Of a stretch of 64,000 bases of DNA, positions 23,105-35,935 are shown piece by piece. The notes beneath the pieces are model-generated. The model was not told the origin of the DNA. It saw only the letters and a program-made list of their open reading frames with translations, and did not search any database. The position numbers were made by a program, and so were the translations under genes. Position 1 is the stretch's first letter; the number at the start of each line of letters is the position of its first letter. The DNA is from Turritopsis dohrnii. Its lineage: Eukaryota > Cnidaria > Hydrozoa > Anthoathecata > Oceaniidae. The DNA lies in NCBI GenBank assembly GCA_027922465.2, contig BQMF02000002.1, positions 1,054,001 to 1,118,000 of the forward strand. The letters run 5' to 3'.

Positions 23105-23737
23105 CAGTAGAACCTCCAATAGCGGCCACTTTGGGGGACCCAGCTTAGTGGCCGTTGCATTAGAGGTGACCGATGTACGGAGGTTTTATGTGAATGTACC
23201 TTTTTATCCAAAAGGCTGGTCGGGAGAGATAGGAGGGGCATAAAGAATGATTCATGATCAAAATAAACACAAGTAAATACACGTATCTTATCAGTACAAT
23301 CTACAATCATGTTACAACTTTTTACTGAAATAAACTGTTACTTTTTTTGTGAAAGATTATTGAGCCTAAGTGCTTCAAGTCCTTGTGTGACAAGATTCAA
23401 AGTACTTACTAAGTCAGCATCACCTAATGTTTTGAAGTTCAAATCATCTACAATAGATGAAGCTGCTTGACTTGACTTTATTTTTGTAAATAATTATTAT
23501 AAGTAAGATATTTTTCCTTTCATTTGCTTGCATAAAGATTTTTTTTGACCGTTAATAGAGGTAAAATTAGACATTGGGACAATAGAAAGCGGCCGTTTGA
23601 CCGTTTATTGGAGGTGACCGATGTATGGAGGTTTTTTTATAAGAGTTTGACAATAAATTCGGCAGGGACTTTCTTTTCTGGCCGCTTATCAGGAGGTGAC
23701 CGATGTATGGAGGTGACCGTTAATAGAGGTTCCACTG
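23105..23737. mobile_element. pogo/Tigger-like MITE with TA target duplication
   Basis: Starts CAGTAGAACCTCCAATAGCG and ends CGTTAATAGAGGTTCCACTG, imperfect inverted repeats flanked by TA on both sides, as in Tc1/mariner-pogo elements. The 633-bp interior has no transposase. Inside, the word GAGGTGACCGATGTA recurs at about 23165, 23612 and 23692, so the terminal module has been duplicated inward. Confidence 0.75.
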
Positions 23738-24216
23738 TAATTTATATATTCTGTACGCTTCATATTTCATTTTAGTGTTTTGTAGCTAGTTGTTGTCATT
23801 TTGTTTTAGCGTTCCTGAAATATATATGTATATGTAAACATAGACTTCGGGGTCAGTAGAATTATCTCTCGCTATCGCGGTTTGTCGCGATAACACTCCT
23901 TCTAAGAGATTTTTCAATAACTTTCCCCGGGTTAGTTCTAGTATAAGTATAATAATTTACTTAATATAATAATTATAATTAATTATAATAATATTATAAT
24001 TATAATACATGTGATTCAGACGACCGATGTAGCGCAAACATAAAATCAGCGAAAAATACTTCACGATTATCTATTGTCCAAAGTACACTTAAATATTTGA
24101 ACCGCGAATAAACCCACTAACATAAAAGTGAAGATAAAAAATATATCTATACATTTAAAAGGGATATTTACAAAACCTTTAAACCTACCCTAACCAACAC
24201 CGACATGTTCATTCGA
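23738..24216. other. Non-coding spacer with AT palindrome
   Basis: Contains an AT-only stretch (about 23950-24010) made of repeated TAATTATAAT words that could form a cruciform. Otherwise it is the 3' flank of the SLC25 gene; no ORF is seen. Confidence 0.4.
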
Positions 24217-27075
24217 TTACGTTAGATAATTCGCAACTTTGTTCCCAACTCTATTTTCTTCATAGAAACGAATCATTATGTGGTATATACTAAAGATGGC
24301 GGCGTTCATCGGAAAACCACGCAGAACGCATGGCGCTAAACCACGTTTGAACAACTGCGTTCCTTCTTCTTTGTAAGATTTTCGGAGACAATCCAAGAAA
24401 CCATCATACTTACCGGTATAATCAACTTGTATCCGACATTTTATTACGTCTGCCGGAAAGGCAAATGTCCACGATATCGCACCAGCAAGACCACCTGCCA
24501 AAACCAGCGACATTATCCCCATGTCAAAATAAGGTGGTTTTTCATTGGATATAGAGCGACAGAACAACTCAAACGGAATGAAGTAAAAGGAGAAACCGAT
24601 GATATCCCGATAAAATGTCCCTCTGTAACCGTTAAATAGTCCTTTGAAACCATCTTGTTTGTAGATTTTGCGCACACAGTCAACCAAACCTATAACAAAA
24701 AAATATTTATTGATAAACTCTGCGCTTACTGACCTGCGAGTGTCTTGACATGACTTTAACCCAGTGGGCAAATTTATTGAAATACCACTGCAAAGGAGTG
24801 TATTTCTATGGAAACATACACACTATCTCAACAAAAATGCTCTTCATTGCGGTGACTTTTTGACGATTTTGACCACTGGGAAGTAACTTAGGAGATCTTT
24901 ATATTTTTTCTCACCGGTGTAATAAGTGGAACCTTTACTGGCCTGTATTTGCAGTCTCGTCTTTGTAAGCTCGAGTGGGCAAATGATGAAAGTTTGCGCT
25001 ACTCCCGCTGCGATACTGCCAATAAAGACGTTTTTAAGTTTGTGTTGTTCTTCGATATCATCTCCAGCCACATAACGCACAGTATTTCCATACGCACCAA
25101 AGACAACTGCATTCCATAGGGCTGTACCAAGAAGGGGTGATGACATCCCTTTAAACAAACCATAAAGCTATGAGGAAAATGTCACGCAATCAATTATTTC
25201 ACAATGCCATATACAATCGTTTCTCTCTATGATAAAGTAGTTTAACAGGTTACTGGGATTTTAGCTAAATAGAAAAGATATTTCGTATCTTGTGGAATTA
25301 CCTAATCTATTTTCATTGAAAAACCTCACTGAAGTGGGACTTCATTAACCGAGATAATATTTTTGTTCCCAATGAACTGAAAATGCGGCACTATAAAATT
25401 TCATGCTTGGAAAATTTTCTTCACCGAAAGGGAAGAAAAACGGCCAGTGTTGTGTATCACTGGTAAAAGCATTTTACGTTTCATTACCTTTCACAGTTTT
25501 TCATTCTCCATTAGAATTGGAAAATACTTTAGTGCGCTAATATACATCTTGTGTTCAAAAAAACTCTCATTATTTGTTCCTTTTACGAGGAATTTCATTT
25601 AACTGTGACAGTAGTTATGTTTATTAAACTATACATTATATTAAAAAACGTTATGGGAGACCAGGATTTTAGAAACAAACACCATAAAATAGGTAGCAAA
25701 TTTTTTAGGTTCACAAAACAGAATCAATTTTCAACTACAATTTCCTTTTCATTCTTTTATCACTTTCAGTTCCTGTATCAATTTAATAGAGCGATCAGTA
25801 AGAACAGTGTCTAAAGGTCGAAATTCAATAATATCTTGGTCCATTAATATGGAATTTGATATTTATTTATTGTGCCTTTGTTAATATTTTACCAAGATTA
25901 AATAAAGAAATAATGATAAACATCACTGGAGTTTTTTTTTCAAGTTGACTGCTCCATATGATGGCAGTTTTGCATAAAACTGCACTAACAGGCATTTGTA
26001 TCCACATGGGAAATGTTTCCTTCTGGAAAACACTGTTCAAAAATGCAAATTTTTGTTTGTTGCTGTTTATGCAATTATTAACAATACAATTCTTTCATTT
26101 TTGTTGACATTTTCTACATTTCTAAGCAAACAAATCTGATAGAGATCATAAGCTAATCATGTGGTGAGATTTAATATTTACTATTTGGATCGAATTAGTT
26201 ATTTTCTATCTAACCAATGAAAACATTTCATAAATTTACATAAAATTAGTTGTAACCTTTTCAGTTCACCCACTAAAATGTGAAATATAATGTCGAAGAG
26301 GATAATTTTCATTTACGCCAAAAAACATTCTCTGAAATCCCACTTTAACTTACACTTTCTCTCTTAACTGTGTCAAAAAGACAATGCCAAGTGCCAGTAT
26401 AGTGAGGGACATTTGGAAGAACTCCCTGTGTTTGCAGACGAACTTTGACTGTATCAAAAGGATGGCTAACCAGTACACCAGCGCAACCTAATTAAAAAAA
26501 AGTAAATTACTGCACTTAAATACCTTTTATATATAGTCATGTCTTCTTTCTTTGCCTCTTGATGTTTAATGTTCAGCAGTTTTTTTTAAAAAAGAACAAC
26601 ACAAACTGATATTAAGCTTGGAATACATTATCATTTAAATAGCTAGTTTGAATGGATCAAATAGATACGAAAAAAACTGATGATAAAAACTGTTCCAACA
26701 CAGTTTTTCTATGAACATTTTACCCACTAGCACTATATTTCTATTTGTGTTGATTTTGCCTACGGGACTATATTTCTATATAATTCGCTAACGTATCACC
26801 TTTTCTTTTATTTAAAACAACGGAAATTAAGAAAATAATTGAACACGTTCAACTTTTTCAAATGCTTCCCATTGGAACTGAAACAGGTGAAAATCTAATA
26901 GATTTTAATTTTAAATGATAATGTATTCCAAGCTTTATACTGATACCCTTGTGAAAATGAAAAATTAAATTTCAATCTAAGAAAAACAAACACAAATGAG
27001 TCCCATACCTGAAACCCAACCTGCTGTGAAGTGAACAGTGGCATCAATGGCTGCAAGAGCTGTTTTAGACTCCAT
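24217..27075 (-). CDS. Mitochondrial carrier, SLC25A29-like, four exons
   Basis: Inner-membrane solute carrier with three repeats of about 100 aa. Exons on the - strand 27075-27009, 26487-26354, 25167-24915 and 24689-24217 join in phase to 308 aa, the usual family length. Each repeat shows the signature: SHPFDTVKVRLQTQG (repeat 1), CPLELTKTRLQIQA (repeat 2) and AFPADVIKCRIQVDY (repeat 3), with YTGTWHCL, GLVDCVRKIYKQDGFKGL and YDGFLDCLRKSYKEEGTQLF as the matrix helices. FKGMSSPLLGTALWNAVVFG and GNTVRY resemble the basic amino-acid/acylcarnitine branch (SLC25A29, A20, A45, A47, A48). My best guess is SLC25A29-like, but substrate is not decided by sequence. The start MESKTALAAIDATVHF follows no cleavable signal, as usual. 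A hairpin MITE lies in the intron between exons 3 and 4. Confidence 0.85.
24760..24880 (-). mobile_element. Hairpin MITE, family 1, best-preserved copy
   Basis: 121 bp, starting CCCAGTGGGCAAATTTATTG and ending GATTTTGACCACTGGG. Nearly the whole length folds back on itself: CCACTGCAAAGGAGTG in the left arm faces CTTCATTGCGGTGACTTTTT in the right. It sits in the last intron of the SLC25 gene. Confidence 0.85.
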
Positions 27076-28692
27076 ACTACTATTAGTGTGAAGTGGATTA
27101 TATGAAACTTTAACCACAAAAGCTTCTACTGCCAATACAAGTTGGTGTTGGAGTATGCTGACATTATGTATTAGATCACATTTAACCCCAAGTTATTACC
27201 AGTTTAATATTTCCAGTTCATAACCTGTGCAAAATAACATGAAATAAAACTGATTAAATGACATTAAAAGAAGCCCACTTTACTAAACAACAATGGCTCT
27301 AAAATGCTGTCTTAAACAACTTCGATGCTTCATTGTTAGGTTATGTCAAAGAATGTATTTAATGAGGTTGTGTCTCATTGTAATTTCCTTTTTCTTTTGA
27401 TTCACAAAAAAAAAACCCACAAAAAAACAAACTATGTTGCAAAGAAACAGATTCATATCCTGAGTATATGTGTTTTGCAGTGGAAAGAAAGAGGAGACTC
27501 AAAAAATTTGTGCTACTTTTACTTTTTCTCAATTTCTTGATTAAGGCTTGTTATTCTCCAAACTATTTTAAGATTTAAATACTTTAGTCCATTCGGGTTG
27601 ATTTTCTTTGTGCTAATTTAATTTGTGTTAATTTTCCAGGGTGTTAATTTCCTAGAATAAGGTATATATTTATAAAAGAAACATTTGCATGATACTGACC
27701 TAGAAAAAACTGGCAGACATAAAGACATTTCGTTAAACAACAGGTTTAATATTGAGTTTACAATCAATCAAATGTCATTCAAATGTTTTCAAAAAGAAAA
27801 ATTCACATTATATATATATTATAAAGCTAGCACAGTAGCTATAGATGGATAATGACGTGATGTTTATAAACATTAGAATTCGTTGCTCGATGTTGTGTGC
27901 TACAGAAAAATGTTAATTACTATTTTTATCAATTTCCTCCTGCTGTGACGATCTTTGCAGGACATAATCATAAACTACAGCAGGCTCAATTGAAACACTA
28001 AAGCAACAAAATTTGAAATGTGGATGCGTTAACAGACTGCTCTGAGCTTGCGTACTTGGGCAATCTTGCAATATAAATATACCTTTTGCAAACGATTCCT
28101 GACCTGTCGAAGCCGCCTCCCATGCTCCGGAAAAATCGGAAGTACATTGTATTTCCATTAAGCCTTATTCACACTAAGTAGTTTTTATTGATTTTATAAA
28201 AGAACTTTTAATTCAAAAGTATTGCAGGAAAAATTAAAGTAAAATAAAATTAGTCCAGCCAAACTTTTTTAAAAATTTGTGTAAATTTAGAGTTATTCTT
28301 ATTGCAAAACTTGTTGAAAAAATATCACTCTGTGAAAATATAGCTTTACATTGCGTTATAACTCATACATCGAATCAACATTACACGCGGGAGAATTTAA
28401 AAATCCAAATTTTCTAAAAATTTTCCATGAGAAATCAGAATGGGCGTGCAATGTAAATTGTAGGATCAGACTTTTTAATAATGTTGTATAATTTTTGGCT
28501 GGGATCCATATCCCATCCATCAGGTCTAAAATCATAACAACAAAATATATAATATTAAGCGAAGTGTCCACTTATAAGCTACATACAGAATTAATTCCTC
28601 GAAAATAGGCGAAACGCAAATTTTTCTGAGGCCAAAAAATATTTCACGAACGCCTGTTTACAAATTTACAGAGAATGGATTGAATACGGTGT
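27076..28692. other. Upstream flank of SLC25 gene, no clear gene
   Basis: AT-rich. On the - strand at 27913-28158 and 28440-28530 there are short open stretches, the second with an acceptor-like TTTAG upstream and the reading PDGWDMDPSQKLYNIIKKSD. They could be exons of an unrecognised gene, but I cannot connect them. Confidence 0.3.
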
Positions 28693-28839
28693 TTATTTCC
28701 AGGCTTTGTCAAAATTTGCCCACACATTTTTGACAATGGTTCTATCCTTATAATGCTTGGAAGTTTTGTCAGGGTATTTCCGAATGCATTCGGCCAATTC
28801 TTCTTGTGCAGTTATATCCAACAAAGCCTTCTTACCCAT
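28693..28839 (-). CDS. MADF-domain fragment, 48 aa
   Basis: Short ORF reading MGKKALLDITAQEELAECIR, then KTSKHYKDRTIVKNVWANFDKAW, then a stop. The order of an N-terminal helix, H-x-Y-K-D-R, and V-W-x-x-F matches the first two helices of MADF/Myb-like DNA-binding domains, found in transcription factors and in the partner protein of PIF/Harbinger transposons. The third helix is missing, so it is either a truncated copy or one exon of a longer gene with an unseen splice. Small size keeps confidence low. Confidence 0.35.
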   Translation of the reverse strand: MGKKALLDITAQEELAECIRKYPDKTSKHYKDRTIVKNVWANFDKAWK

Positions 28840-29253
28840 TCTTTCAGTTTAGATCATACATATATACACTACAACACACTTTAAATCACTTTCGGTCTTT
28901 AATTTCAAGTGATTACAATTTTCAACAAAAGATCTTTTGAAAATTAATTTCATTTACGTCATAGTTTGTTCAGTATTCCTTTGAAGTTTGAATTTTTGGC
29001 GAAGAACTTATTTTTTTGATTGAAACCATTTTCAATTCATTTCGCAAAAAAATAGGCGACTTTATTTGGAGAATAACAGGTGATTACTTTCGCAAATGTG
29101 TGTCCACCAGAGCAGGAATTTATTTTTTTTGCGAAAATAATTTATAAAGAACTTATTTTGCTTAAGTGGACACTTAGCTTTAGAATTCAAAAATTCTATC
29201 TACTTCTCATATATACGAACATATCTACATTAAAAGATGACACACTGAACAGT

Positions 29254-29646
29254 AAAGCCTGGTTCAGACCTGACGATTAAGATGATTACGTTGATTAAAA
29301 TTTAGTGTATTATGTAATTGATGTAATCGTCTAATGTGAGTAATCATTGTAATCATCGTAAACGCCAGGCATTAATGACGACAAAATATAAAAAAGTTAT
29401 GATATTTTATCATCATAGTCACTCTATTGTATGTAAAAATCAATTGAATTTTATGTCAATTTCATTGTTAAGTTTGTGTGGGCACGTGCTTCAAAACTTA
29501 AAAAGGGAAAGAAGTATCGTGTGTTTGAAGCAATTTTGAAATTAGTATTTTGATGTACTTGAGAAGTGTTCAGACCTGATGATTGACGATTATGATGATT
29601 GATTTTTTTTTTAATCGTCGTAATCGTCAGATCTGAACCAGGCTTA
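29254..29646. mobile_element. Inverted-repeat MITE, family 2, long copy
   Basis: Begins AAAGCCTGGTTCAGACCTGA and ends TCAGATCTGAACCAGGCTT, with further paired ATTACGATGAT-like words inside. A second TTCAGACCTGATGATT near 29570 and CGCCAGGCATTAATG near 29362 suggest one element inserted in, or recombined with, another of the same family. Non-coding. Confidence 0.7.
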
Positions 29647-31095
29647 ATCACTTCACAATTCAATGGCCAACATGTGGATTTTATATTCATTCTTTTAATG
29701 TGCTGTAATAAAAAATGCTACAAGTGCCTAAGTTTTTTATTGACTTTGCTCCTGATGAAAGAATTGAAACATCTTTTATTGTTAACTTTCTGATTACATG
29801 TATTCATAAAAGTACCTGTATATGCTGTATATATTTTGTGCTCTTTGACCAGTGTGATCATGATGTGGCAATGGAGTTGACTGATGTAGGGTTCATGATT
29901 ATACCAGATTGACCAATATGGATAAGATAGTGGATTGTTCTCCAATAGTGTTCTTATTTTTAAGTCCTAGTGGATAGTATTATCAGTCACACTATTTACG
30001 TTAAAGGTCTAAGTTCAAGACCACTTTGAAATTGGTTGTAGCCATAAACCAACAAAACCTTTGGTTTGGTACTGTACCTCCATAGACTGAATGAAATTCT
30101 AGACATAGGTATGTGTTGACCTGAATCAGGAAGGAGAGCTTTTCCAATAATGTATTTTGGTGGGATATGACAACGGTTAAAACAGAGACTCTGAAGCAAA
30201 CGCTTGCATCTGATTTTAATAGGCATTCTCCTATACCGTACTTCAACTTCTGAAGAGTTGATTAGACCATATTGCATGATTAATAATGATAATCCCTCCT
30301 AAAGGCTTTAATAATATGTTTAAACATATTCCATTCCTCTGGGCTAATATGAACATTTATCTCAGGGCACTTTGGTTTGGGCCATGTGAAATAGCAGGTA
30401 TGTGATCTAAACTATAATTTTGAGATTGTTGTAATCTAGTTTGTAGCATTACAAAAATCATTTGCAAATCATCTATGTAGGACTATAGACATTAAAACAT
30501 GTTTCGTTAGTTGTTTTATTCATTTTTGTTGTTTTGGTTAACATTCATAAGATATAATACTTCAATGTATGAATTTTACACTGAATAGTCCTGTTAGTGG
30601 CTGTATTTACTATACTTGTATTTCTGTTAAAATTTAGAATAATATAGTAAATGATTGTCAGAAAATTTCCTTGTTTATTATAATAATCGAATAACATGAT
30701 CTATTTCAAGTCACTTCTCAGATTTATGCTGGAGGTGCCAGAACAACAACAACCGCCTTATGAAGAGCACAAATGAAAGTGTAAACATCAAATCTTTGAA
30801 ATGTTTTGTGGAAACATTTGCTTCTTGGCAAAATAACAATCAAATATGACATGGAAACTTTACGTAAAATAACAATATTTACGTTGATGTTATATGAAAG
30901 TGCGTCACATGTCACCTATGGTGTCTTAAAATCATGTAAACATTTGAAAGTCATCTGTCATCATCATCATTAACCTGATCTGGAAAACCACAAGCATTAA
31001 ATCTTTAAAAAAAAACACCTTTTTGTCCATGCTGTGATCAATATAATTATACTTTTGAATCTTATTTCTTCTTCATCACAGGCACAGAATCTGAA
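29647..31095. other. Non-coding region
   Basis: No gene or repeat recognised. ORFs of up to 93 codons on both strands overlap each other and resemble nothing known. Confidence 0.4.
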
Positions 31096-31352
31096 TTTAT
31101 TTATTTATTTATTTTTGAATTTTTACCCAGGATAGCCTCTTCAGTTCCTTAAGGTACTGTTATCCATGAGGGTCCTGCGAAGGAATTAAAAGCCCCCATT
31201 TGGGCTACGGCAGCTGTAATGACAGGAACCCCTCAACTAGACAACCATCCTAGACATCATGCTACTTGCTGAGGAGAGGAGTGATTCACACTGTTGTAGT
31301 CGTTGGCATGATTCGGTCAGTGATGGAACCCGTGACCTCCCGAACAGGAAGC
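31096..31352 (-). repeat. Probable SINE with (AAAT)n tail
   Basis: On the - strand it runs from CTTCCTGTTCGGGAGGTCAC, through a B-box-like GGTTCCATCAC, to a tail of AAAT repeats (TTATTTATTTATTTATTT on the + strand at 31097). Pol III-like head, unrelated body and short-unit tail fit a SINE. It has no coding capacity and the head family is not identified. Confidence 0.5.
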
Positions 31353-32396
31353 AAGTCATTTCAATTAAAAAATAACAAATAACCTTCCTTATCATCAATC
31401 CTAAAAATGCAATGAAAATTGAAAAGAACCTGCAACAAAAAGACATATAGTAGAGAAACAATGGGATGACCAAAACATTTGAAATTGATAGGATGTGACA
31501 TGTGTGATTGACGTAATTAACTTGAAGTATCACTTTTATGTTCTGTAGTGTCTAGTTGTATTATCCTAATTTTATCAAGAGCTGTTTTGATGGATTATAT
31601 TTAAATTATGGTTGTATTTTGGTTTGCACTTGTTATGTTGTTGCTAAAAACCAAATTAATTACAAAATATTCTGGCTGTTATACATTTTTCTAAAACTTC
31701 TGTCTATGTTTGAAAGCAATGAAATAAAGTTGTAATTTCGTTATTCAGTCTTTGATGAGTATTTCTTCAGTAATAGTTGTAATTTGTATAGATATCAGTT
31801 GAAATCGAATCCAGTGGTGAAACAATCATTTAAACAGACATTGGACTTCAGCCAGGACATGACGTGAAAGTCTCTCTCAGGAGTAGCTTCTCCATTTCCT
31901 TAATATTGATGGTTTTTGCTTCCTCCTCAAGGTGTGTTGTAGCAATGACTTAATACTGTAATTGATCTTGTACCGCAGAACAGATACCTGAAAAGAAGGA
32001 AAAGAAAATTGATGAACGATCCACATAACAAAAACTGACTGTTTGCCTTCCGTTTCAGAAAAGATTGGTGACTTATTGGTTTATAGCAATCTGACAACAC
32101 CATCATGAAAGTTGCCGGTAAGTCAGATTTGTGCCAACTTTTAGTGCATTAAAAAATTAAACAATAAAAATAAAACCCAGGATGTATAGGTTCACAGGAC
32201 GTTGAGGTAAATGGTAATTCTTTGTAATACTGTTCTAATAATTTATGTGTGGAACAGACCTGAAAGAATCAAATATTTTAAACTCAAAAGTTCAATTTTT
32301 TTGTTGATTGTTCTAAGCAGTGTGGACCTTTGATTCTTGAAAATGTTTGTGTTCTGATAGTTTTACCTTAAAAACTGACGTTTATTGGGATCCCTA
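31353..32396. other. Non-coding region
   Basis: AT-rich, no recognisable gene. A start codon followed closely by a donor (ATGAAAGTTGCCGGTAAGT at 32105) could be a first exon of a downstream gene, but its phase does not match the first exon seen at 35936. Confidence 0.35.
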
Positions 32397-32803
32397 TCTA
32401 TTATATTAATAGCCGATTCTCCGTTTGTCTGTTTGCTTGTCTGTCTGTCACGCAAAATGGTAGATGTGAGCTATGAGAGAGAACTTCTCTTGTGTGCAAC
32501 GTCAGTGTGAAGCCATTGTATTGACACTCAATTTGAATGCAACATTTAGGGAAAATTATCTCGGTAACCAATAGAGATAACTTAGGTTTTTTGGGTACGG
32601 ATCTGTGATGTCATCAAAATCTTAGATTGTCGATATCTCTATAACATTTGGTCGTAGCCGAATGATTTCTTACATATATTTTGATCAGTTTTTCGAGCTC
32701 TAAAACATGGTCACATTTATCATTGCCAATTCCTTAATTTTATTTTTCGTGAACTCAATGGAGGTTGAACATGGGCGGCTAGCAGTGCCGCCTTGGCAGG
32801 TAG
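32397..32803 (+). mobile_element. Non-autonomous Helitron, copy 1
   Basis: Begins TCTATTATATTAATAGCCGA directly after an A. It ends in a GC-rich hairpin (GGGCGGCTAGCAGTGCCGCC) followed within 12 bases by GGTAG and then T. Insertion between A and T, a 5' TC and a hairpin just before the 3' end are Helitron marks; the usual CTAG end is mutated here. The ends match the copy at 62304-63311. The 407-bp body is non-coding. Sequence from 32804 to about 33056 resembles the interior of the copy at 50112-50635. Confidence 0.6.
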
Positions 32804-33056
32804 TAAATATTAAAAAAAATTTTGGGGTCTAAATTGTTTTGGGGACAGTCTTTGAAATCATTCATTAATCGAAAATATTTTGGTAACAGTTGGTCATAGC
32901 GAAACGATCCCATTTTTTTTATCAATTTTTCAAGTCCCACAACATGTGTTTACTATTCATTTGTCATTCTGTGAATTTATTTTTCGTCACCTTTTGAGAT
33001 GTCATTTTCAAAATTAAAACCCATAAAATTTTTTACCTGTGACAAGGTAATAACAT

Positions 33057-35387
33057 ATTATAGAGTTTAGCTTTTAACAGCATTAAATGTATATATTTGA
33101 TTTACAGAGTGATGAAACAAGAACAATTTCTTTTGTTTTAGTGTAGTATAGACTATATTTTTAGCTACTCATTAACATCACTGAGTAGCAGTTATTATAG
33201 ATTGTACAATTGTGTATGATGTGTATAATGAAGTATTTTATGTGCTAGCAATGATTCTGCTTGCTTTGAAGTTCAAGACAACTTTGATTTAAATAACTTA
33301 CTAAATTGGCCACAGACTAATAGGGAAATAAGAGTTCCCTGTTTTTCACATCCAATAGACCTGTAAATCGTCTCAATCATGTTTGTATATACTAAATTAA
33401 AGGTAAACAGCATTATTGCAACACTAAAAAATTTCCTATCAGTAAAATGTAGTTGATCTCTTCACTTCGCTCTCTTTCATTCTCACTTAGCCTGCGTTTG
33501 TATGGAGTCAGGCCACAAACTTATCCTCTAGAATATTCTATATTATATAAAGATTTCTATCTCTATTACACTGACTTATACACAATGTTTTTTGTGAAGT
33601 CTTAGTTCTTCTCTTTCAAAGTCTCAATCTTACTTTACCCTGTTCTATTTAAGATATTTCCAATCTAAACTTACAAATCAGAAAAGACTACAAATAAAAA
33701 TCACACTGACAAGAATGTTATTCAGGACATGTTGCTTTTCCACATGTTATCAAGCTATACTAATTGAAATAGCACCCAGTTGCATTGGTCGAAACCTGCC
33801 TTCAATGAGATTTTCTAAATTCAAATTGCAAGCCATCCTATTTATGAGATCATTAATGCTGATATTTACGAAAACCTATTGATAATTTTTGTTATTCTTC
33901 TTTGTCTTATCAGCAAAAGATTTCGGAGTCTTGTTCAAACGTAACAGTTCTACTCCCCTACAAATTAGAGAACCTTCTAAAATCATATCAATTTTCCAAT
34001 AAATTCCATAAGAAATGTCCCGTATTCTACACTGAAGTCTTTTACACAACAAAATGTTTGAAACACACAATCTTTTGGTTGTAGCTGAAGGGCTTGTTTG
34101 ATTAGCACTAACTAGAAGGCCTAAACCAAATATTCCGTTCACTTATGGAATCATAGCATTTTGATCAAACTTGGTTTTGTGTTTTGTCTAAACATTGAAG
34201 TTGGATTTGTATTTGTTAGTAAATGGTACTTGCAGAAAAACTCCTCTAGTCTCTTCCAAAATCTAAAAAAACCTCTTAAATACTACAAAGATGTTTATAT
34301 CATTACCCGTTCTTTAACCATTCAACAGCTAATAATGGAAAAACTACTGGTAAAATGTAAATGTATACACTGTTTTGTTTCTGTAAAGTTTTGTGTGTTT
34401 ATTTGATACCATTCATGAACACAGTGTTGAGGCACAGCCAGCCAGGATTTCACGAATAGAACGGGTTGGTTAGCATGATTTATGTTTTAGCCTTATATTC
34501 CCGAATTTTTAATTGATTAATTCATCATTATTGTATCAGATATGACACAATAAGTTCTCATGATTTATGAATAGTTGAATATTTGGGAAGAATTATTTAC
34601 ATTATTTACTTTGGTATCAATCAAAAAAATTGTGGTCGTTTGAATACTCTTTGCTTCATATTCTGTAAAGTTGTATTTCAATGTATTCATTTTGTTTGCA
34701 CAAAGATTTTTTTAGTTCCTTGTAAACAATTATGCAACAGTATGGTTTTTCGTAGCTGTATTCACCATTGATATTAAATAATTGAGTATTCAAACATTTT
34801 TTGATGAAAATAAGATTTTTACGGTTAGTTGTCAACACAATGATTTTTAAAATGTCACTGAATGTCATCGTCATAATCATTTTGGTAGGTGAAATAATTT
34901 AATCATTTTATTATTGTATTTTCATGATAAGAAATAGGGAAAAAGGGTACAAAGTTATTATTGTTTCATGAATTTGCTTTATTAATTACATGAAATTTGC
35001 ACGAAATCTGTGTTTCATGACAAATACGCGTGAAAAAGAAACAAAAAGTACCTGAAAATAGTAGTTTTTTATCTTACAAAATTGGTCACTTGTAACAAAA
35101 GTTGCTTGCTACTTGTTTCAGTTTGTTGTCAAATAGAAATTTATCTAAAAACCAGATGATTCTGATATTTCTTTCGTATTGGTATGGTCTTGTTTTGATT
35201 TTGCAGATCTTTCAAATCTTTTATATCTTTCAACTCTTTTATATCTTTATGTTTTTATTTTTCATCCATTGTTGTTAAACAAATGTTTGATACATTATGC
35301 AGGGTTCCCATAATTCTTAGTTTTCCTTAATTTCCTATTTTTCCTATTTTTCTGATTTTTGAAAAAAGTGTCTATATTTTCTGACTA
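33057..35387. other. Non-coding region
   Basis: AT-rich with no recognised gene. It should include the promoter and first exon or exons of the extracellular protein gene whose first recognised exon is at 35936. I could not find a signal-peptide exon ending in phase 0 here. Confidence 0.35.
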
Positions 35388-35508
35388 CCCAGTGGGCAAA
35401 ATTTGTCAAAAATCACTGCGACAGAGAGCACTTTTACTGAAACTGTGTGTATGTTTGTAAAGAAATGCACTCCTTCACAGAGATTTTTTAACAAAATGTG
35501 TCAGCTGC
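35388..35508 (+). mobile_element. Hairpin MITE, family 1, copy
   Basis: Starts CCCAGTGGGCAAAATTTGTC with the internal words TCACTGCGACAGAGAGCAC and GCACTCCTTCACAGAGATTT. The last 15 bases have decayed. Confidence 0.75.
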
Positions 35509-35935
35509 GTAATATCCTTTTTTTATCTATCTATCTTTTTTCTATCTAAGGCATTATCGAATTCATTCATTTTACACTTTTTTATATATGCCAGCTCCGA
35601 TTTCGTATTTGTTATCCATCTAGTAAATTAAGTCTCAGTCCAATTCTATGTCAGTAATAGTTTGCTAGTGCTGTTACTTTTGATTTTATCTCGGAAATGA
35701 TTATCTTTCATTTGGTTTGAATGAGTGTCTATCATAGATGATCAATAGTATAGTATATTGTATATTATTGTCTCACAAGATCAGTAAAACACTATTAATT
35801 CAGATACTGGATCATACACACAGTATAATGAATCAGTACAGTATCTTTGAACAAGATATTTGTATTCTATTCTTTAAGTAACTCAATTATATATATATAA
35901 CATAACTATATTTATAAATAACTTTCTAATTTTAG

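Noticed and set aside
27913..28158. 81-codon - strand ORF upstream of the SLC25 gene
   Set aside because: Could be an exon, but it has no family resemblance and no clean connection to the MADF fragment.
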